IMG/VR virus record: IMGVR_UViG_3300018077_000004
Location: 1-36,783 of that record
Origin: a virus
Length of the DNA: 36,783 nt
Strand: one strand, 5' to 3'
Made by a program: the position numbers and the translations under genes. Under the pieces are notes generated by a model. It saw only the letters and a list, made by a program, of their open reading frames with translations. It did no database searches and was not told the origin of the DNA. Below are positions 1-6,808 of the stretch, in pieces (positions within the stretch are counted from its first letter, which is position 1; each line of letters opens with the position of its first letter).

Positions 1-111
1 ACGGTTCGGGCCGCCCTGCGTCTGCTGCGGGATGGCCCGACCTATACCCGCTCTGTCTCAACCGCCCTGACGCTGGACGGCGAGACTCTCCGCCGTCTGC
101 CGCCCCTATGA
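1..111 (+). CDS. 3' end of the zinc-ribbon/ribbon-helix-helix protein (continues from 36493)
   Basis: This is the last 36 codons and stop of the gene that starts at 36493 and is cut by the window end. It encodes the end of the second RHH helix and a C-terminal tail (ends TLRRLPPL). See the entry at 36493-36771 for the whole protein. Its TGA overlaps the ATG of the next gene at 108 (ATGA). Confidence 0.85.
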   Translation, partial: TVRAALRLLRDGPTYTRSVSTALTLDGETLRRLPPL

Positions 112-123
112 ACCGCGCCGCGC
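1..123. repeat. Terminal direct repeat, left copy
   Basis: Bases 1-123 are identical to bases 36661-36783. A perfect match that stops exactly at both window ends is the usual mark of a circular or terminally redundant molecule assembled as a linear contig. The repeat holds the 3' end of the RHH gene and the first codons of the next gene, so it is coding sequence and not a special terminus. It shows the genome is complete, with about 36,660 unique bases. Confidence 0.95.
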
Positions 124-566
124 TCTCCCTCTGGCAGGCGTCGCTGGAGGCCGAGACGCCCCGCCGCCTGACCGTCACCGCCCCGCCGGTCACCCGCACC
201 GTCACCGCCCGCTACGAGGTCATCGAAGAGGAGGAGCCAGGCAGCCGGGTCGGCCTCTCGCTGTCCTCCGAGATGGTGCGCCTGCTCGGCCACCACGAGG
301 GCTACGGCCTAGCCTTCCCCGTCCGCCGCGCCCTGGCCGAATGGAACCGCTACTGCCGCAGCCACCACCAACGCTGGCCGGACCACGCGACCCGCCCGGT
401 CTGTGCCGAGCTGGCCTACGCGGTCATCCGCAACCGCTACTCGCTGCGCTGGGCGGCGGAGCACAGCGGCGTGTCGTACCTGCGGGCCGAGCGGCTGCTG
501 ATCGGGGCCTGCCGTCAGATGGCGGAGTATCAGGAAGCGTGGATAGCGCGTAGTGTGGCGTCGTGA
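108..566 (+). CDS. Putative HTH DNA-binding protein of the late early-operon
   Basis: A protein of 152 residues that I do not recognise as a named family. The N-terminal third is Thr/Val/Glu-rich. The C-terminal half (about residues 100-135, around AVIRNRYSLRWAAEHSGVS) has helix-turn-helix spacing and a basic-aromatic character, so DNA binding is inferred. The ATG overlaps the stop of the RHH gene (ATGA) and its own stop overlaps the GTG of the next gene, which indicates translational coupling. Its first 17 residues are almost repeated in the micro-ORF at 36440, on the other side of the RHH gene, which points to a local duplication. A terminase-like or sigma-like role cannot be excluded. Confidence 0.7.
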   Translation: MNRAALSLWQASLEAETPRRLTVTAPPVTRTVTARYEVIEEEEPGSRVGLSLSSEMVRLLGHHEGYGLAFPVRRALAEWNRYCRSHHQRWPDHATRPVCAELAYAVIRNRYSLRWAAEHSGVSYLRAERLLIGACRQMAEYQEAWIARSVAS

Positions 567-916
567 GTGAGTCGCGAACGGCTGCAGGACGGGCGCTGCC
601 TTCGTGCCGACACGACCGCTACCGAGTGCTCATGGGGGAGGCAGGGATTGAGAGTTTTGTCTGCTCGATGTGCGGTAAACAGGCTAGATTCGGGCCCGCG
701 CAGCAGTCGGGAGACGATGAGGCGTTCATCCGCGAACTGTCCAAAGTCAACATCGAGAACGCCTACCGGCCCCGCGATGAGTTCGACGTGGATGTTGACC
801 CCGAATCCCTACGCGGGCAGATTCTAGCGATGCACGACGCCTATGCCGCCCTCCCATGGTGGCTCCGGGCCCTCGCCCGGATCATGGCGTGGAGGCCGTG
901 GCGTAGGAGCCCTTGA
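563..916 (+). CDS. Small protein with CxxC motif; shares N-terminal module with two paralogs
   Basis: 117 residues from a GTG that overlaps the previous stop (GTGA). The N-terminus SESRTAAGRALP matches the starts of the proteins at 34733 and 35497 (RTAAGRAL), and the DNA repeats as well. A CSMCGK motif near residue 36 gives a zinc-knuckle look, though a second Cys pair is not seen. The C-terminus is Trp/Arg-rich (WWLRALARIMAWRPWRR), perhaps amphipathic. It is the last gene of the early operon: its TGA lies inside a TTGACG that could be a -35 box. Function unknown. Confidence 0.7.
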   Translation: MSESRTAAGRALPSCRHDRYRVLMGEAGIESFVCSMCGKQARFGPAQQSGDDEAFIRELSKVNIENAYRPRDEFDVDVDPESLRGQILAMHDAYAALPWWLRALARIMAWRPWRRSP

Positions 917-939
917 CGCGTCCCACGTTGTAGTACGAT
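913..939 (+). promoter_or_regulatory. Possible sigma70-type promoter before the lysis region
   Basis: TTGACG at 913-918 and TACGAT at 934-939, 15 bp apart, resemble -35 and -10 boxes with a short spacer. The site overlaps the stop codon of the preceding gene and lies in the first true intergenic gap before the lysis genes. The hairpin terminator at 1038 lies between this promoter and the first lysis gene, so transcripts may be attenuated. The call rests on motif matching only. Confidence 0.35.
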
Positions 940-1035
940 GGCGGGCGCACACCTGAGCGTCACGGTGCCCGAAGGCACGGCCACTCCGAAGTCAGGCACC
1001 CGGTAACCCTCGGGTATCGCTATCTCCTGAAACAC

Positions 1036-1061
1036 CCGCCGCCCCCAGGGCGGCCTTTCTG
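1036..1061 (+). terminator. Rho-independent terminator
   Basis: A 7-bp stem (GCCGCCC at 1038-1044, GGGCGGC at 1048-1054) with a 3-base loop is followed by CTTTCT. It stands between the end of the early operon (916) and the first lysis gene (1083). It probably stops early-operon transcripts or attenuates a short leader RNA. The rest of the gap 917-1082 shows no ORF with a convincing start. Confidence 0.6.
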
Positions 1062-1082
1062 TACCCGCCTGGAGGAGCCTCG

Positions 1083-1286
1083 TTGACCTCCGATCAGCTC
1101 CTCCCGCTGCTCATCGGCCCCTACGGAGCGTTGGTCCTCTCGCTGGTCGTGACGTGGTTCGTCTACCGGCTCTTCAGAGAAGAGCGCCAGGACGGACGGG
1201 AGGATCGGGCGGCGATGCTGAAGATGACCGGCGTGGTCGAAGAGCTGGTCCGCGAAGTTCGGGCGCTGCGGGAGGACCGGCGGTGA
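1083..1286 (+). CDS. Small membrane protein with cytoplasmic charged tail
   Basis: 67 residues from TTG 1083. GGAGG at 1071-1075, 7 bases upstream, decides this start. One hydrophobic segment (about residues 8-28, LLIGPYGALVLSLVVTWFVY) is followed by a highly charged, probably coiled-coil tail (RLFREERQDGREDRAAM). The position just ahead of the endolysin suggests a holin-like or lysis accessory role, but no family signature is present. The stop overlaps the next GTG. Confidence 0.65.
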   Translation: MTSDQLLPLLIGPYGALVLSLVVTWFVYRLFREERQDGREDRAAMLKMTGVVEELVREVRALREDRR

Positions 1287-1465
1287 TTGGCTGGCTCCGT
1301 GCTCTGCTTGACAACGGTGAGAAGGCCGAGCGTGAAGCGGTCAAGGCACAGGTCAAGCATGCGCTCGAAGCGGCGCAAACCGAACTGAAGACTTCGCAGG
1401 GAGCGCGCCTCGAACGATTGGCCGATCGGTACGACCAGATCAAGCTTCGACCGAAGAAGCGATGA
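1283..1465 (+). CDS. Small charged alpha-helical protein
   Basis: 60 residues from GTG 1283, which overlaps the previous stop (GTGA) and follows GGGAGGA. The protein is almost entirely Ala/Glu/Lys/Arg helix (AEREAVKAQVKHALEAAQ), likely a coiled coil, with a basic end (RPKKR). The open frame extends further upstream, but that part is out-of-frame shadow of the membrane-protein gene. Function unknown. It sits within the coupled chain of small genes before the endolysin. Confidence 0.6.
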   Translation: MIGWLRALLDNGEKAEREAVKAQVKHALEAAQTELKTSQGARLERLADRYDQIKLRPKKR

Positions 1466-1767
1466 TCGAAACCATCGGCGCGATCCTGCTCGTTGCCCTC
1501 GTTCCGGTGGCGATCGCCGACTGGTATAGCGCGGGCATCCTGACCCGCGCCTCGCGTGAGAATGGCGAGGCGCTGCGGGAACGGCGGAATGTGGCGATCG
1601 TGTCATCGGTGGCGGTGACGCTGTACTTCGTGGTCGGGGTCAACACAGTCTTCGGCTTCCCGTGGTTCGAGGTTCCGGTGGCCTCAATCATCAACCGCAG
1701 CCTGCTGCTCCTGGTCGGGATCCTCCCGCTCCGGTTCATTTGGCTGTATTGGAAAGGGAGGCTGTAG
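1462..1767 (+). CDS. Three-segment membrane protein, holin-like
   Basis: 101 residues. The ATG overlaps the previous stop (ATGA). Hydrophobic stretches at about 4-20 (IGAILLVALVPVAIAD), 44-63 (NVAIVSSVAVTLYFVVG) and 78-95 (INRSLLLLVGILPLRFIW) suggest three membrane passes with a basic loop between the first two. Small multi-pass proteins next to an endolysin are often holins, and a better holin candidate also exists at 3499. Either could be the holin and the other an antiholin. No family-specific motif was found. Confidence 0.65.
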   Translation: MIETIGAILLVALVPVAIADWYSAGILTRASRENGEALRERRNVAIVSSVAVTLYFVVGVNTVFGFPWFEVPVASIINRSLLLLVGILPLRFIWLYWKGRL

Positions 1768-2099
1768 CCATCTACGAGTATCGCGCTCGCGTTGTGACTG
1801 TGGTGGATGGCGACACCGTGCGGACCGAGGTCGATCTCGGCTGCGATGTCCGCATTCGGCTCACGATCAGGCTCCTGGGTCTGAACGCTCCCGAGCTCCC
1901 GACCGAGGAGGGGAAGGCGGCCCGCGACCATCTGATCTCTCTCATTCCGTCGGACCAACTTGTTGTGCTCGAGACAGTGAAGGACCGACGGGAGAAGTAC
2001 GGGCGCTATCTGGGCACCCTGCGCGATCCGACCGAGCCTTCGCCGTCACTCAATGACCGGATGATCGCCGACGGCTACGCGGTGGAGTACATACCGTGA
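1749..2099 (+). CDS. Staphylococcal-nuclease-like (thermonuclease) protein
   Basis: Contains the SNase/TNase (OB-fold) core: VVDGDTVRTEVDLG, IRLLGLNAPE and the catalytic-type segment RREKYGRYLGTL, with a C-terminal NDRMIADGYAVEY. Such nucleases are calcium-dependent and cut DNA or RNA. In phages they are found near lysis or replication genes. The start is uncertain. TTG 1749 is the nearest standard start but has no Shine-Dalgarno. GGGAGG at 1755-1760 is ideally placed for ATC 1770, where family members typically have the Met before Y-E-Y-R. About 110 residues, so only the catalytic domain. The stop overlaps the endolysin GTG. Confidence 0.85.
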   Translation: MEREAVAIYEYRARVVTVVDGDTVRTEVDLGCDVRIRLTIRLLGLNAPELPTEEGKAARDHLISLIPSDQLVVLETVKDRREKYGRYLGTLRDPTEPSPSLNDRMIADGYAVEYIP

Positions 2100-3109
2100 C
2101 CGACGTCTTTCCCGGTGCGACCCTGACTCAACTCAATGAGTGGGGCTATCCAATGGGGTCTCCCCGACCCACGCCGACGCCAGCCCTCGCGTTCTCGGTC
2201 ATTCACATAACCGCGAATACGGCCTCAGCGCAGAACGAGGTCGCATGGCGGCTGAACGACCCGGCGCTACAGAACAGCGCCTCGTTCTTCGTCAACCCTG
2301 ATGGCTCAGTCGTCCAGGCCCTCGCCGACCCGCTCCACATGGATCCCTGGACCAATGGGGATATGCAGAACCCCGACCTGAGCAACCCGCGCATCGCCGC
2401 CATGGTCCGCGATGGGGTAAACGCCAACGAGCGGTCGTTGGTGACCATCGAGAACGTGGGCCGCGAGCCAGGCAACCCGATAACGCCGGCCCAGGTGGCG
2501 ACCAACGGCCGGATCCTTGCCTACTACCACGCCAAGGCCGCCATGCCGGTCAACCGGGTGACGGTCATCGGGCATTACCAGATCAACAGCGTCAACCGCC
2601 CCAACTGCCCATCGGTCGACAAGAGCGTCATCGACCGCATCGTGGCAGCCGCAGCAGGAGGAGACGACATGACCATCGTGTACGCGGTCAAGTTCCTCAA
2701 CGCCGCTGGCAAGCCTGAGAACCGCCCGGTGGACTTCCTCGCTGGTACGCACACCGGCTGGCACCTGGATGGCACCTACCAGGAGTTCACGATCGGGGCC
2801 GGCGGATCATTCGCCCGTGCCACCGCTCGCTGCAAGCTCACCCGGACGGGTGGCGCGAATCCCTCCGGTGAGCCGTTCGTGGACATGGTGGATGGCATCT
2901 TCGCCCAGGGTGCCCCGTGGTACGTCGTTGAGGATGGGACGAAGGTCAAGGCCCACCCTGACCCGTTACCAAGCGGTGGGTTCACTCAGGCCCAACTCGA
3001 CGCGGCGGTGGCGAAGGCCGCGATGGACGCCAAGGTGATTGCCGCTAAGGCTGGCGCGGAAGGGGCGGCGGCGGCGGCCGTGAGTTACGCCAAGTCACTA
3101 CCCGAATAG
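2096..3109 (+). CDS. Endolysin, PGRP/Amidase_2-type N-acetylmuramoyl-L-alanine amidase
   Basis: 337 residues from GTG 2096 (overlaps the nuclease stop). Residues about 10-190 form the amidase domain: zinc ligands H37 (FSVIHITAN), H160 (VIGHYQ) and C171 (PNCPS), with NEVAWRLND and NSASFFVNPDGSVVQ between them. It cleaves the bond between muramic acid and L-alanine in peptidoglycan. The C-terminal region (from about 192) is probably the wall-binding part and ends in an Ala-rich helix. An AGGAGG and in-frame ATG at 2669 could make that part separately. No signal peptide, so release depends on a holin. Confidence 0.92.
   Translation: MTDVFPGATLTQLNEWGYPMGSPRPTPTPALAFSVIHITANTASAQNEVAWRLNDPALQNSASFFVNPDGSVVQALADPLHMDPWTNGDMQNPDLSNPRIAAMVRDGVNANERSLVTIENVGREPGNPITPAQVATNGRILAYYHAKAAMPVNRVTVIGHYQINSVNRPNCPSVDKSVIDRIVAAAAGGDDMTIVYAVKFLNAAGKPENRPVDFLAGTHTGWHLDGTYQEFTIGAGGSFARATARCKLTRTGGANPSGEPFVDMVDGIFAQGAPWYVVEDGTKVKAHPDPLPSGGFTQAQLDAAVAKAAMDAKVIAAKAGAEGAAAAAVSYAKSLPE
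2656..2671 (+). promoter_or_regulatory. Internal ribosome-binding site and start inside the endolysin
   Basis: AGGAGG at 2656-2661 lies 7 bases before ATG 2669-2671, in frame with the amidase (codon 192), exactly at the boundary after the Ala/Gly-rich linker. Translation from here would give a 146-residue C-terminal product without the catalytic domain. Independent expression of wall-binding domains is known in several phage endolysins. Here it is inferred from sequence only. Confidence 0.6.
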
Positions 3110-3118
3110 GAGGCTGAC

Positions 3119-3220
3119 ATGGAAGACGAGTTGACCACCCCGCCGGAGGAGCCGGAGGCACCGGCTGAACCGGCTCCGGCTGAGTCTGAGTCCGATGAGG
3201 ATGAGGAGGCGGTTGAGTGA
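3119..3220 (+). CDS. 33-residue acidic, proline-rich peptide
   Basis: ATG 3119 follows AGGAGG at 3107-3113, and the stop at 3218-3220 overlaps the GTG of the next gene (GTGA). The peptide is almost only Glu, Pro, Ala, Asp and Ser (PEEPEAPAEPAPAESESDED). Strong RBS and perfect tiling support that it is translated. No known family. The position directly between endolysin and holin suggests a lysis-related or regulatory role, which is inference. Confidence 0.55.
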   Translation: MEDELTTPPEEPEAPAEPAPAESESDEDEEAVE

Positions 3221-3488
3221 GCTTGCGCTTCCGCATCCTCTCTGGTCTTCACCCGCTGTTCCATCGGCGCGGGAGCATGGATGCCTGCTGGATTTGCCGC
3301 GATATATGGCGGCGGCTTGAGGCTATCCCCGGATTCAATGAGTCTATGGCTCAGGGACTCGCTGAGGAAGACACCGGCCGCGAACCGATGTGGCGAAGCC
3401 CGCCCGCCTTCAGACCTACGGGAACCTGTGGCGGACTTTCCCCGATACCGCCAACGTCCCGAGCTTCACCATCTCACCGAAGCACTAG
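3217..3488 (+). CDS. Small Cys-containing protein read in two frames (apparent frameshift near 3388)
   Basis: From GTG 3217 (GTGA overlap) the frame encodes a basic N-terminus and DACWICRDIWRRLEAIPGF, a plausible Cys-x-x-Cys protein, as far as about 3388. Past that point the same frame becomes low-quality Ser/Pro/Arg sequence, while the -1 frame reads VAKPARLQTYGNLWRTFPD and ends at TAG 3486-3488, just before the holin RBS. Codon third positions also favour the -1 frame there. Either the gene carries a one-base indel, or two small genes overlap, or a programmed shift occurs. No classical slippery heptamer is visible. Function unknown. Confidence 0.45.
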
Positions 3489-3498
3489 GAGAACGCCC

Positions 3499-3771
3499 AT
3501 GGGACTCACTGATCTACTCACCCTCGCTGGACTCTCGCTGGCGGTAGCCGCCGTGTTTGAGGTTGGCAAGAAGGTGGTGAAGCCGAGCCCGGAGCACCTC
3601 GACCGCTTCGGTGCCCTGGCCGCCATCCTGCTCGGTGTGACAATCGGCGGCGGCGCGGCGGCATTGCAGGGCGCGGACATCGCAGCCGCCGTGACTAACG
3701 GCGTTCTGGCCGGCCTCTCGGCGGTGGGACTGTACAAGGTGGCAGCCGCCAGCCCGTTGCCCATCGGCTAG
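3499..3771 (+). CDS. Putative holin
   Basis: 90 residues from ATG 3499, chosen because AGGAG at 3487-3491 lies 7 bases upstream and overlaps the stop of the previous reading frame. The open frame continues upstream but that part is not this gene. Hydrophobic segments at about 5-20 (LLTLAGLSLAVAAVFEVG), 34-52 (LAAILLGVTIGGGAAALQG) and 58-80 make a small three-pass membrane protein with a polar loop KKVVKPSPEHLDR. Holins open the cytoplasmic membrane and let the endolysin out. The last gene of the lysis region. Confidence 0.7.
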   Translation: MGLTDLLTLAGLSLAVAAVFEVGKKVVKPSPEHLDRFGALAAILLGVTIGGGAAALQGADIAAAVTNGVLAGLSAVGLYKVAAASPLPIG

Positions 3772-4086
3772 TGCTCCGTCCCTGGGCGTAGTAGAAGGGG
3801 CCGGGCTGAACACAGCGACCGACCCCAGACCTGATTGCTCAGGTAACGGCTTATAAGCGCCGTCATTGTCGCCCGGCCTACTGACCGGTCTTCCACGGGC
3901 GGCATGCCCGTTCGGCATCGTTCGGCGGTACTTGGGCGAACTGAGGTCAGAGTAGCAGAGTGGCAGGCCTGTCTATCCGCGCTCCGGCACTGGTCGGTCT
4001 TCCACCGGCTACGACACCGATTCGACTCCCGCCGCCTAGGTGAGCAAACGTTAGACAGAGTCCCTGCCGGTATGAGGCTACCACGG
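3772..4086 (+). other. Noncoding hairpin-rich region before the packaging genes (candidate cos/packaging and regulatory region)
   Basis: No convincing gene is seen here. There are several inverted repeats: ACCTGA-TTGC-TCAGGT (3829-3844), the palindrome GCTTATAAGC (3849-3858), and ATGCC-CGTTC-GGCAT (3903-3917). A 17-bp motif ACTG-NN-CGGTCTTCCAC occurs twice with two mismatches, at 3880-3896 and 3989-4005, 109 bp apart. In phages with an HNH packaging protein, cos usually lies just upstream of the HNH and terminase genes, so this is the best place for cos. A T-loop-like TTCGACT at 4021 is not backed by a tRNA fold. Confidence 0.4.
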
Positions 4087-4254
4087 ATGAGCGCGACCGA
4101 TAGGTTTCGGCGTTATGTTGAACATCGACTCATTCAGATGATCTTCCTGCGTCGCTGGGGTGTGACCATTCCACCCGGCATCTATCTGATCCGACGGGCC
4201 GACGGTGTTTACCTCCTCCTCGCTGGTTTTGGTTCTGGCGTCTGGGCGGCCTGA
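4087..4254 (+). CDS. Small basic protein upstream of HNH
   Basis: 55 residues from ATG 4087 (an in-frame ATG at 4072 is also possible). The open frame reaches back to 3904 but crosses the noncoding region. The sequence is basic at the start (SATDRFRRYVEHRLIQ), then has a moderately hydrophobic IPPGIYLIRRADGVYLLLAG. Its stop overlaps the HNH start as TGATG, which supports translation. Not recognised. Confidence 0.5.
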   Translation: MSATDRFRRYVEHRLIQMIFLRRWGVTIPPGIYLIRRADGVYLLLAGFGSGVWAA

Positions 4255-4562
4255 TGCTCCGCCCCTGTCTCGAATCGAACTGTTCCCACCTGACGCGCAG
4301 GACACGCTGCGTTGGCCACGAGGCAGAGCGGAACCGCCGACGCAACGCTGACCCCCAGCGAGTTGCGCTGTATGGCGGGGACTGGCAACGGACCAGCCGC
4401 CGGATACGGGAGGAGCAGCCCAACTGCGTCGTGTGCGGGACGGACCGCGACACCACGGTGGACCACCCCACTGGTGACACGCTCTGCCTTCGCTGTCACG
4501 GTCGGCGTGAAGCGCAGCGACGCGACCTGATGGGCAGGGGGCATTCAATCTCTGACGGCTGA
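4254..4562 (+). CDS. HNH endonuclease, packaging-associated
   Basis: 102 residues. Cys pairs and the HNH core are visible: CVVCGTDRDTTVDHPTGD followed by LCLRCHGRRE, with a distal N-terminal Cys/His cluster (CLESNC...RCVGHEAERNRRR). The arrangement YGGDWQRTSRRIREEQPNC is typical of the small HNH proteins encoded just before terminase genes. In known cos phages (e.g. HK97) such proteins help the terminase cut cos. The gene stands at the same place here, 67 bp before the small terminase gene. It lacks the features of free-standing homing HNH genes. Confidence 0.88.
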   Translation: MLRPCLESNCSHLTRRTRCVGHEAERNRRRNADPQRVALYGGDWQRTSRRIREEQPNCVVCGTDRDTTVDHPTGDTLCLRCHGRREAQRRDLMGRGHSISDG

Positions 4563-4628
4563 GAAGCCCAATACCCCGGCCTACCTCGCTCGCATTGTTT
4601 CGGAGTCTGGAGCTGCTAGGAGTCTCAG

Positions 4629-5066
4629 ATGGCCGGTCGCGGTCCAGCCCCCAAACCGAAACGCCGAAACGCGTCTGACAAGCCGATTCGCGGTGAGTGG
4701 AAGCCCACCGCTATGACCGGCTGGCAGCACGGGAAACTCCCAGTTCCGCCCGATGGTCTGATGCCCGCTAGCGTCATAGCCTGGGACACATGGCTCAACG
4801 CATGGTGGGCTGCCCACTGGTCACCTGATGACGTGCCCGCTCTCCGCCAACTGATCCGTCTGTATGACCAGGTTGAGCGTGGGGAGTTCCAGCGTGCTAC
4901 TGAACTGCGGCTCGGCATGGACACCTACGGCATCAGCCCCAAGGGTCAGCAGGACCGCCGCTGGATCCGACCTGAACGCGAGGAGGCCGCGCCATCGTCA
5001 TCGCCACGCGGCAAGTCCCGCGCAAGCGCCGACCATTACGCCCATCTACGCGTGGTCAACGAGTAA
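4629..5066 (+). CDS. terS: Terminase small subunit
   Basis: 145 residues from ATG 4629 with AGGAGT upstream. The start AGRGPAPKPKRRNASD is characteristic of P27-like small terminase subunits. A helical middle (ALRQLIRLYDQVERGEFQRA) and a basic, Ser-rich C-terminus follow. The protein recognises phage DNA (cos) and regulates the large subunit during packaging. Its 3' end overlaps in another frame with the likely N-terminal extension of the large subunit (AGGAGG at 4981-4986). Confidence 0.85.
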   Translation: MAGRGPAPKPKRRNASDKPIRGEWKPTAMTGWQHGKLPVPPDGLMPASVIAWDTWLNAWWAAHWSPDDVPALRQLIRLYDQVERGEFQRATELRLGMDTYGISPKGQQDRRWIRPEREEAAPSSSPRGKSRASADHYAHLRVVNE

Positions 5067-5101
5067 GCCCTCCAAGCCTCGGCTGGACGGGCCTGCAATG
5101 G

Positions 5102-6619
5102 TTGGCGGCCTACCTGCCTTCGCCGACCGATGAGCGTGCCCCGCTCATTCTGACTGATGAGCAGGCTCGCTTCCTCATCGCGTGGTATACGCTCGACAAC
5201 CGCGGGTTCTTCCCGAACCGTCGGGGCCAGATCGAAATGGCCAAGGGTTGGGGGAAGTCTCCACTCGCGGGCTGGCTGTCCATCCTTGAGTTCGGAGGCC
5301 CAGTCTGCTTCGACGGTTGGGATGCCGACGGCGAACCCGTAGGCGTGCCCTGGGGCACGGGTGAACGCCCACCGCCGCTGGTACAGATCGCGGCCGTGTC
5401 TGAGGATCAGACCCACAACACCTACGGCGCCATCTTTCAGGCGCTGACTGCACGCAAGGGCACGGTAGCGGACAACATCGGGGTGGATCTGGGGCGCACC
5501 CGCCTCTATCTCAAGGACCGCCCCGGTGAACTGCATCCTGTCACCGCATCTGCCGGCTCACGGGAAGGCCAGCGCCTTACCTACGGCAACCTTGACGAGA
5601 CGCACTTGTGGAACCGGCAGAACGGCGGCGTGCGTCTGGCCGACACCATGCGGCGCAACGCCGCCAAGATGGGCGGTCGGACCCTCGAGACCACGAACGC
5701 GCCCATGCTGGGCGGGAAGTCGGTTGCCGAGCGCACGGGCCATGACGCTGACCGTGGCTTCGCGGGCATTCTCCGTCTCGTCCGCACGCCAAAGCCTGAA
5801 CCGCAGCCGGATTGGTCCGACGCGCAACTGCTTGAGGCGCTGGACTTCACCTACGGCGACGCCTACTGGATCGACCGCAAGCGCCTCCTGCATGAGATCC
5901 GCGACCCAGCGACGGATTGGGACGACGCCCTCCGGTTTTACTTCAACACCCGCGCTGCTGGCACTGGGCGGGCGGTCGACCCTCGCCGTTGGGACGAGTT
6001 GGCGAAGCCGATCGAGGTTCCGGCGGGAACTGAGATCGGTGCTGGCTTTGACGGCAGCGTCAGCCTGGACGAGACATGGCTGGTGGGCTGCACACGGCAG
6101 GGCTACAGCTTCAAGATCGGACGTTGGTTCCGCCCGGCCGGCTCCACGACGTGGACGGTCCCTCGCTCGGAGGTCATGGCCAAGGTCGAGTGGATGTTTG
6201 GCTACTACCGTGTCGGCCGGTTTCAGTTCGATCCGCCGAAATGGTGGACCGAAGGAGAGCAGTGGGTAACGGCCTGGCCCGAGATCGCCGTCGCGCTCGA
6301 TACGAACCAGCCCCGCCGCTTCGCGCCAGCCGTCGACCGATGGCTGGTGGGGATCCGCGAGGGCACCCACACCCACGACGGCGACCCAGACCTGGCAGAC
6401 CATGTAAAGGCGGCCCAGTTGCGAAAGGTCCACCTCAATGCTGCCGAGGATGACGGGCGCACCAAGTACGTCATCGTCAAGGGCGAGGACCGCCGCAAGT
6501 TTGACGGGGCGGTGGCCGATGTTCTGGCTTACGACGCCGCCATGGGGATGCCGGAATCCGTGCCCTTCCGCTCCGCCTACGAAGACGAGGGGCTCACCTT
6601 TCTAGGGCCTGCGAGGTAG
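5102..6619 (+). CDS. terL: Terminase large subunit
   Basis: 505 residues from TTG 5102. ATPase domain first: a Walker A-like AKGWGKSPLAG near residue 50 and a Walker B LDETH at about 164-168. The nuclease domain starts at GFDGSVSLDETW (about 315), with FDPPKWW and KFDGAVADVLAYDAA as later acidic motifs. It cuts concatemers and drives DNA into the prohead. The real start is probably upstream: the frame is open and reads PSLGWTGLQW before residue 1, as expected for this family. AGGAGG at 4981-4986 precedes an in-frame ATC at 4994, with no ATG/GTG/TTG in between until 5102. Confidence 0.93.
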   Translation: MAAYLPSPTDERAPLILTDEQARFLIAWYTLDNRGFFPNRRGQIEMAKGWGKSPLAGWLSILEFGGPVCFDGWDADGEPVGVPWGTGERPPPLVQIAAVSEDQTHNTYGAIFQALTARKGTVADNIGVDLGRTRLYLKDRPGELHPVTASAGSREGQRLTYGNLDETHLWNRQNGGVRLADTMRRNAAKMGGRTLETTNAPMLGGKSVAERTGHDADRGFAGILRLVRTPKPEPQPDWSDAQLLEALDFTYGDAYWIDRKRLLHEIRDPATDWDDALRFYFNTRAAGTGRAVDPRRWDELAKPIEVPAGTEIGAGFDGSVSLDETWLVGCTRQGYSFKIGRWFRPAGSTTWTVPRSEVMAKVEWMFGYYRVGRFQFDPPKWWTEGEQWVTAWPEIAVALDTNQPRRFAPAVDRWLVGIREGTHTHDGDPDLADHVKAAQLRKVHLNAAEDDGRTKYVIVKGEDRRKFDGAVADVLAYDAAMGMPESVPFRSAYEDEGLTFLGPAR

Positions 6620-6622
6620 CAC

Positions 6623-6808
6623 ATGACGCGTCTGCTCCGGGCTCTGCGGCGGATTGACGCCACCGATATCGCTCTCATGGGCGGCCTTGTTCTGCTGGGG
6701 TACGGCGTCGCCCAGTTCTCGCAGGCGTTGGCCGCCATCGTGGTCGGCGGGCTGGTGTTGCTGTACGGCGCCCTGCCGCTCCTGGCGACACTCCGGCGGC
6801 CCCGCTGA
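6623..6808 (+). CDS. Small two-pass membrane protein
   Basis: 61 residues with two hydrophobic segments (IALMGGLVLLGYGVAQF and ALAAIVVGGLVLLYGALPLLA) and basic ends (TRLLRALRR, TLRRPR). It lies between large terminase and portal, and its stop overlaps the portal start (TGATG). Similar tiny membrane proteins occur at this place in other siphoviruses, with unknown role. Confidence 0.7.
   Translation: MTRLLRALRRIDATDIALMGGLVLLGYGVAQFSQALAAIVVGGLVLLYGALPLLATLRRPR

Noticed and set aside
1163-1958. Overlapping minus-strand ORFs in the lysis region
   Set aside because: They are shadows of the coupled plus-strand genes and have no plausible starts.
3945-4035. Possible tRNA gene (GTAGCAGAGTGG and TTCGACT motifs)
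   Set aside because: A D-arm-like and a T-loop-like motif are present, but the T-stem, acceptor stem and anticodon stem do not pair at tRNA spacing. At most a decayed tRNA; not called.
3904-4086. Long N-terminus of the 4087 gene
   Set aside because: The region is noncoding in character, with hairpins and repeats; no RBS at 3904.
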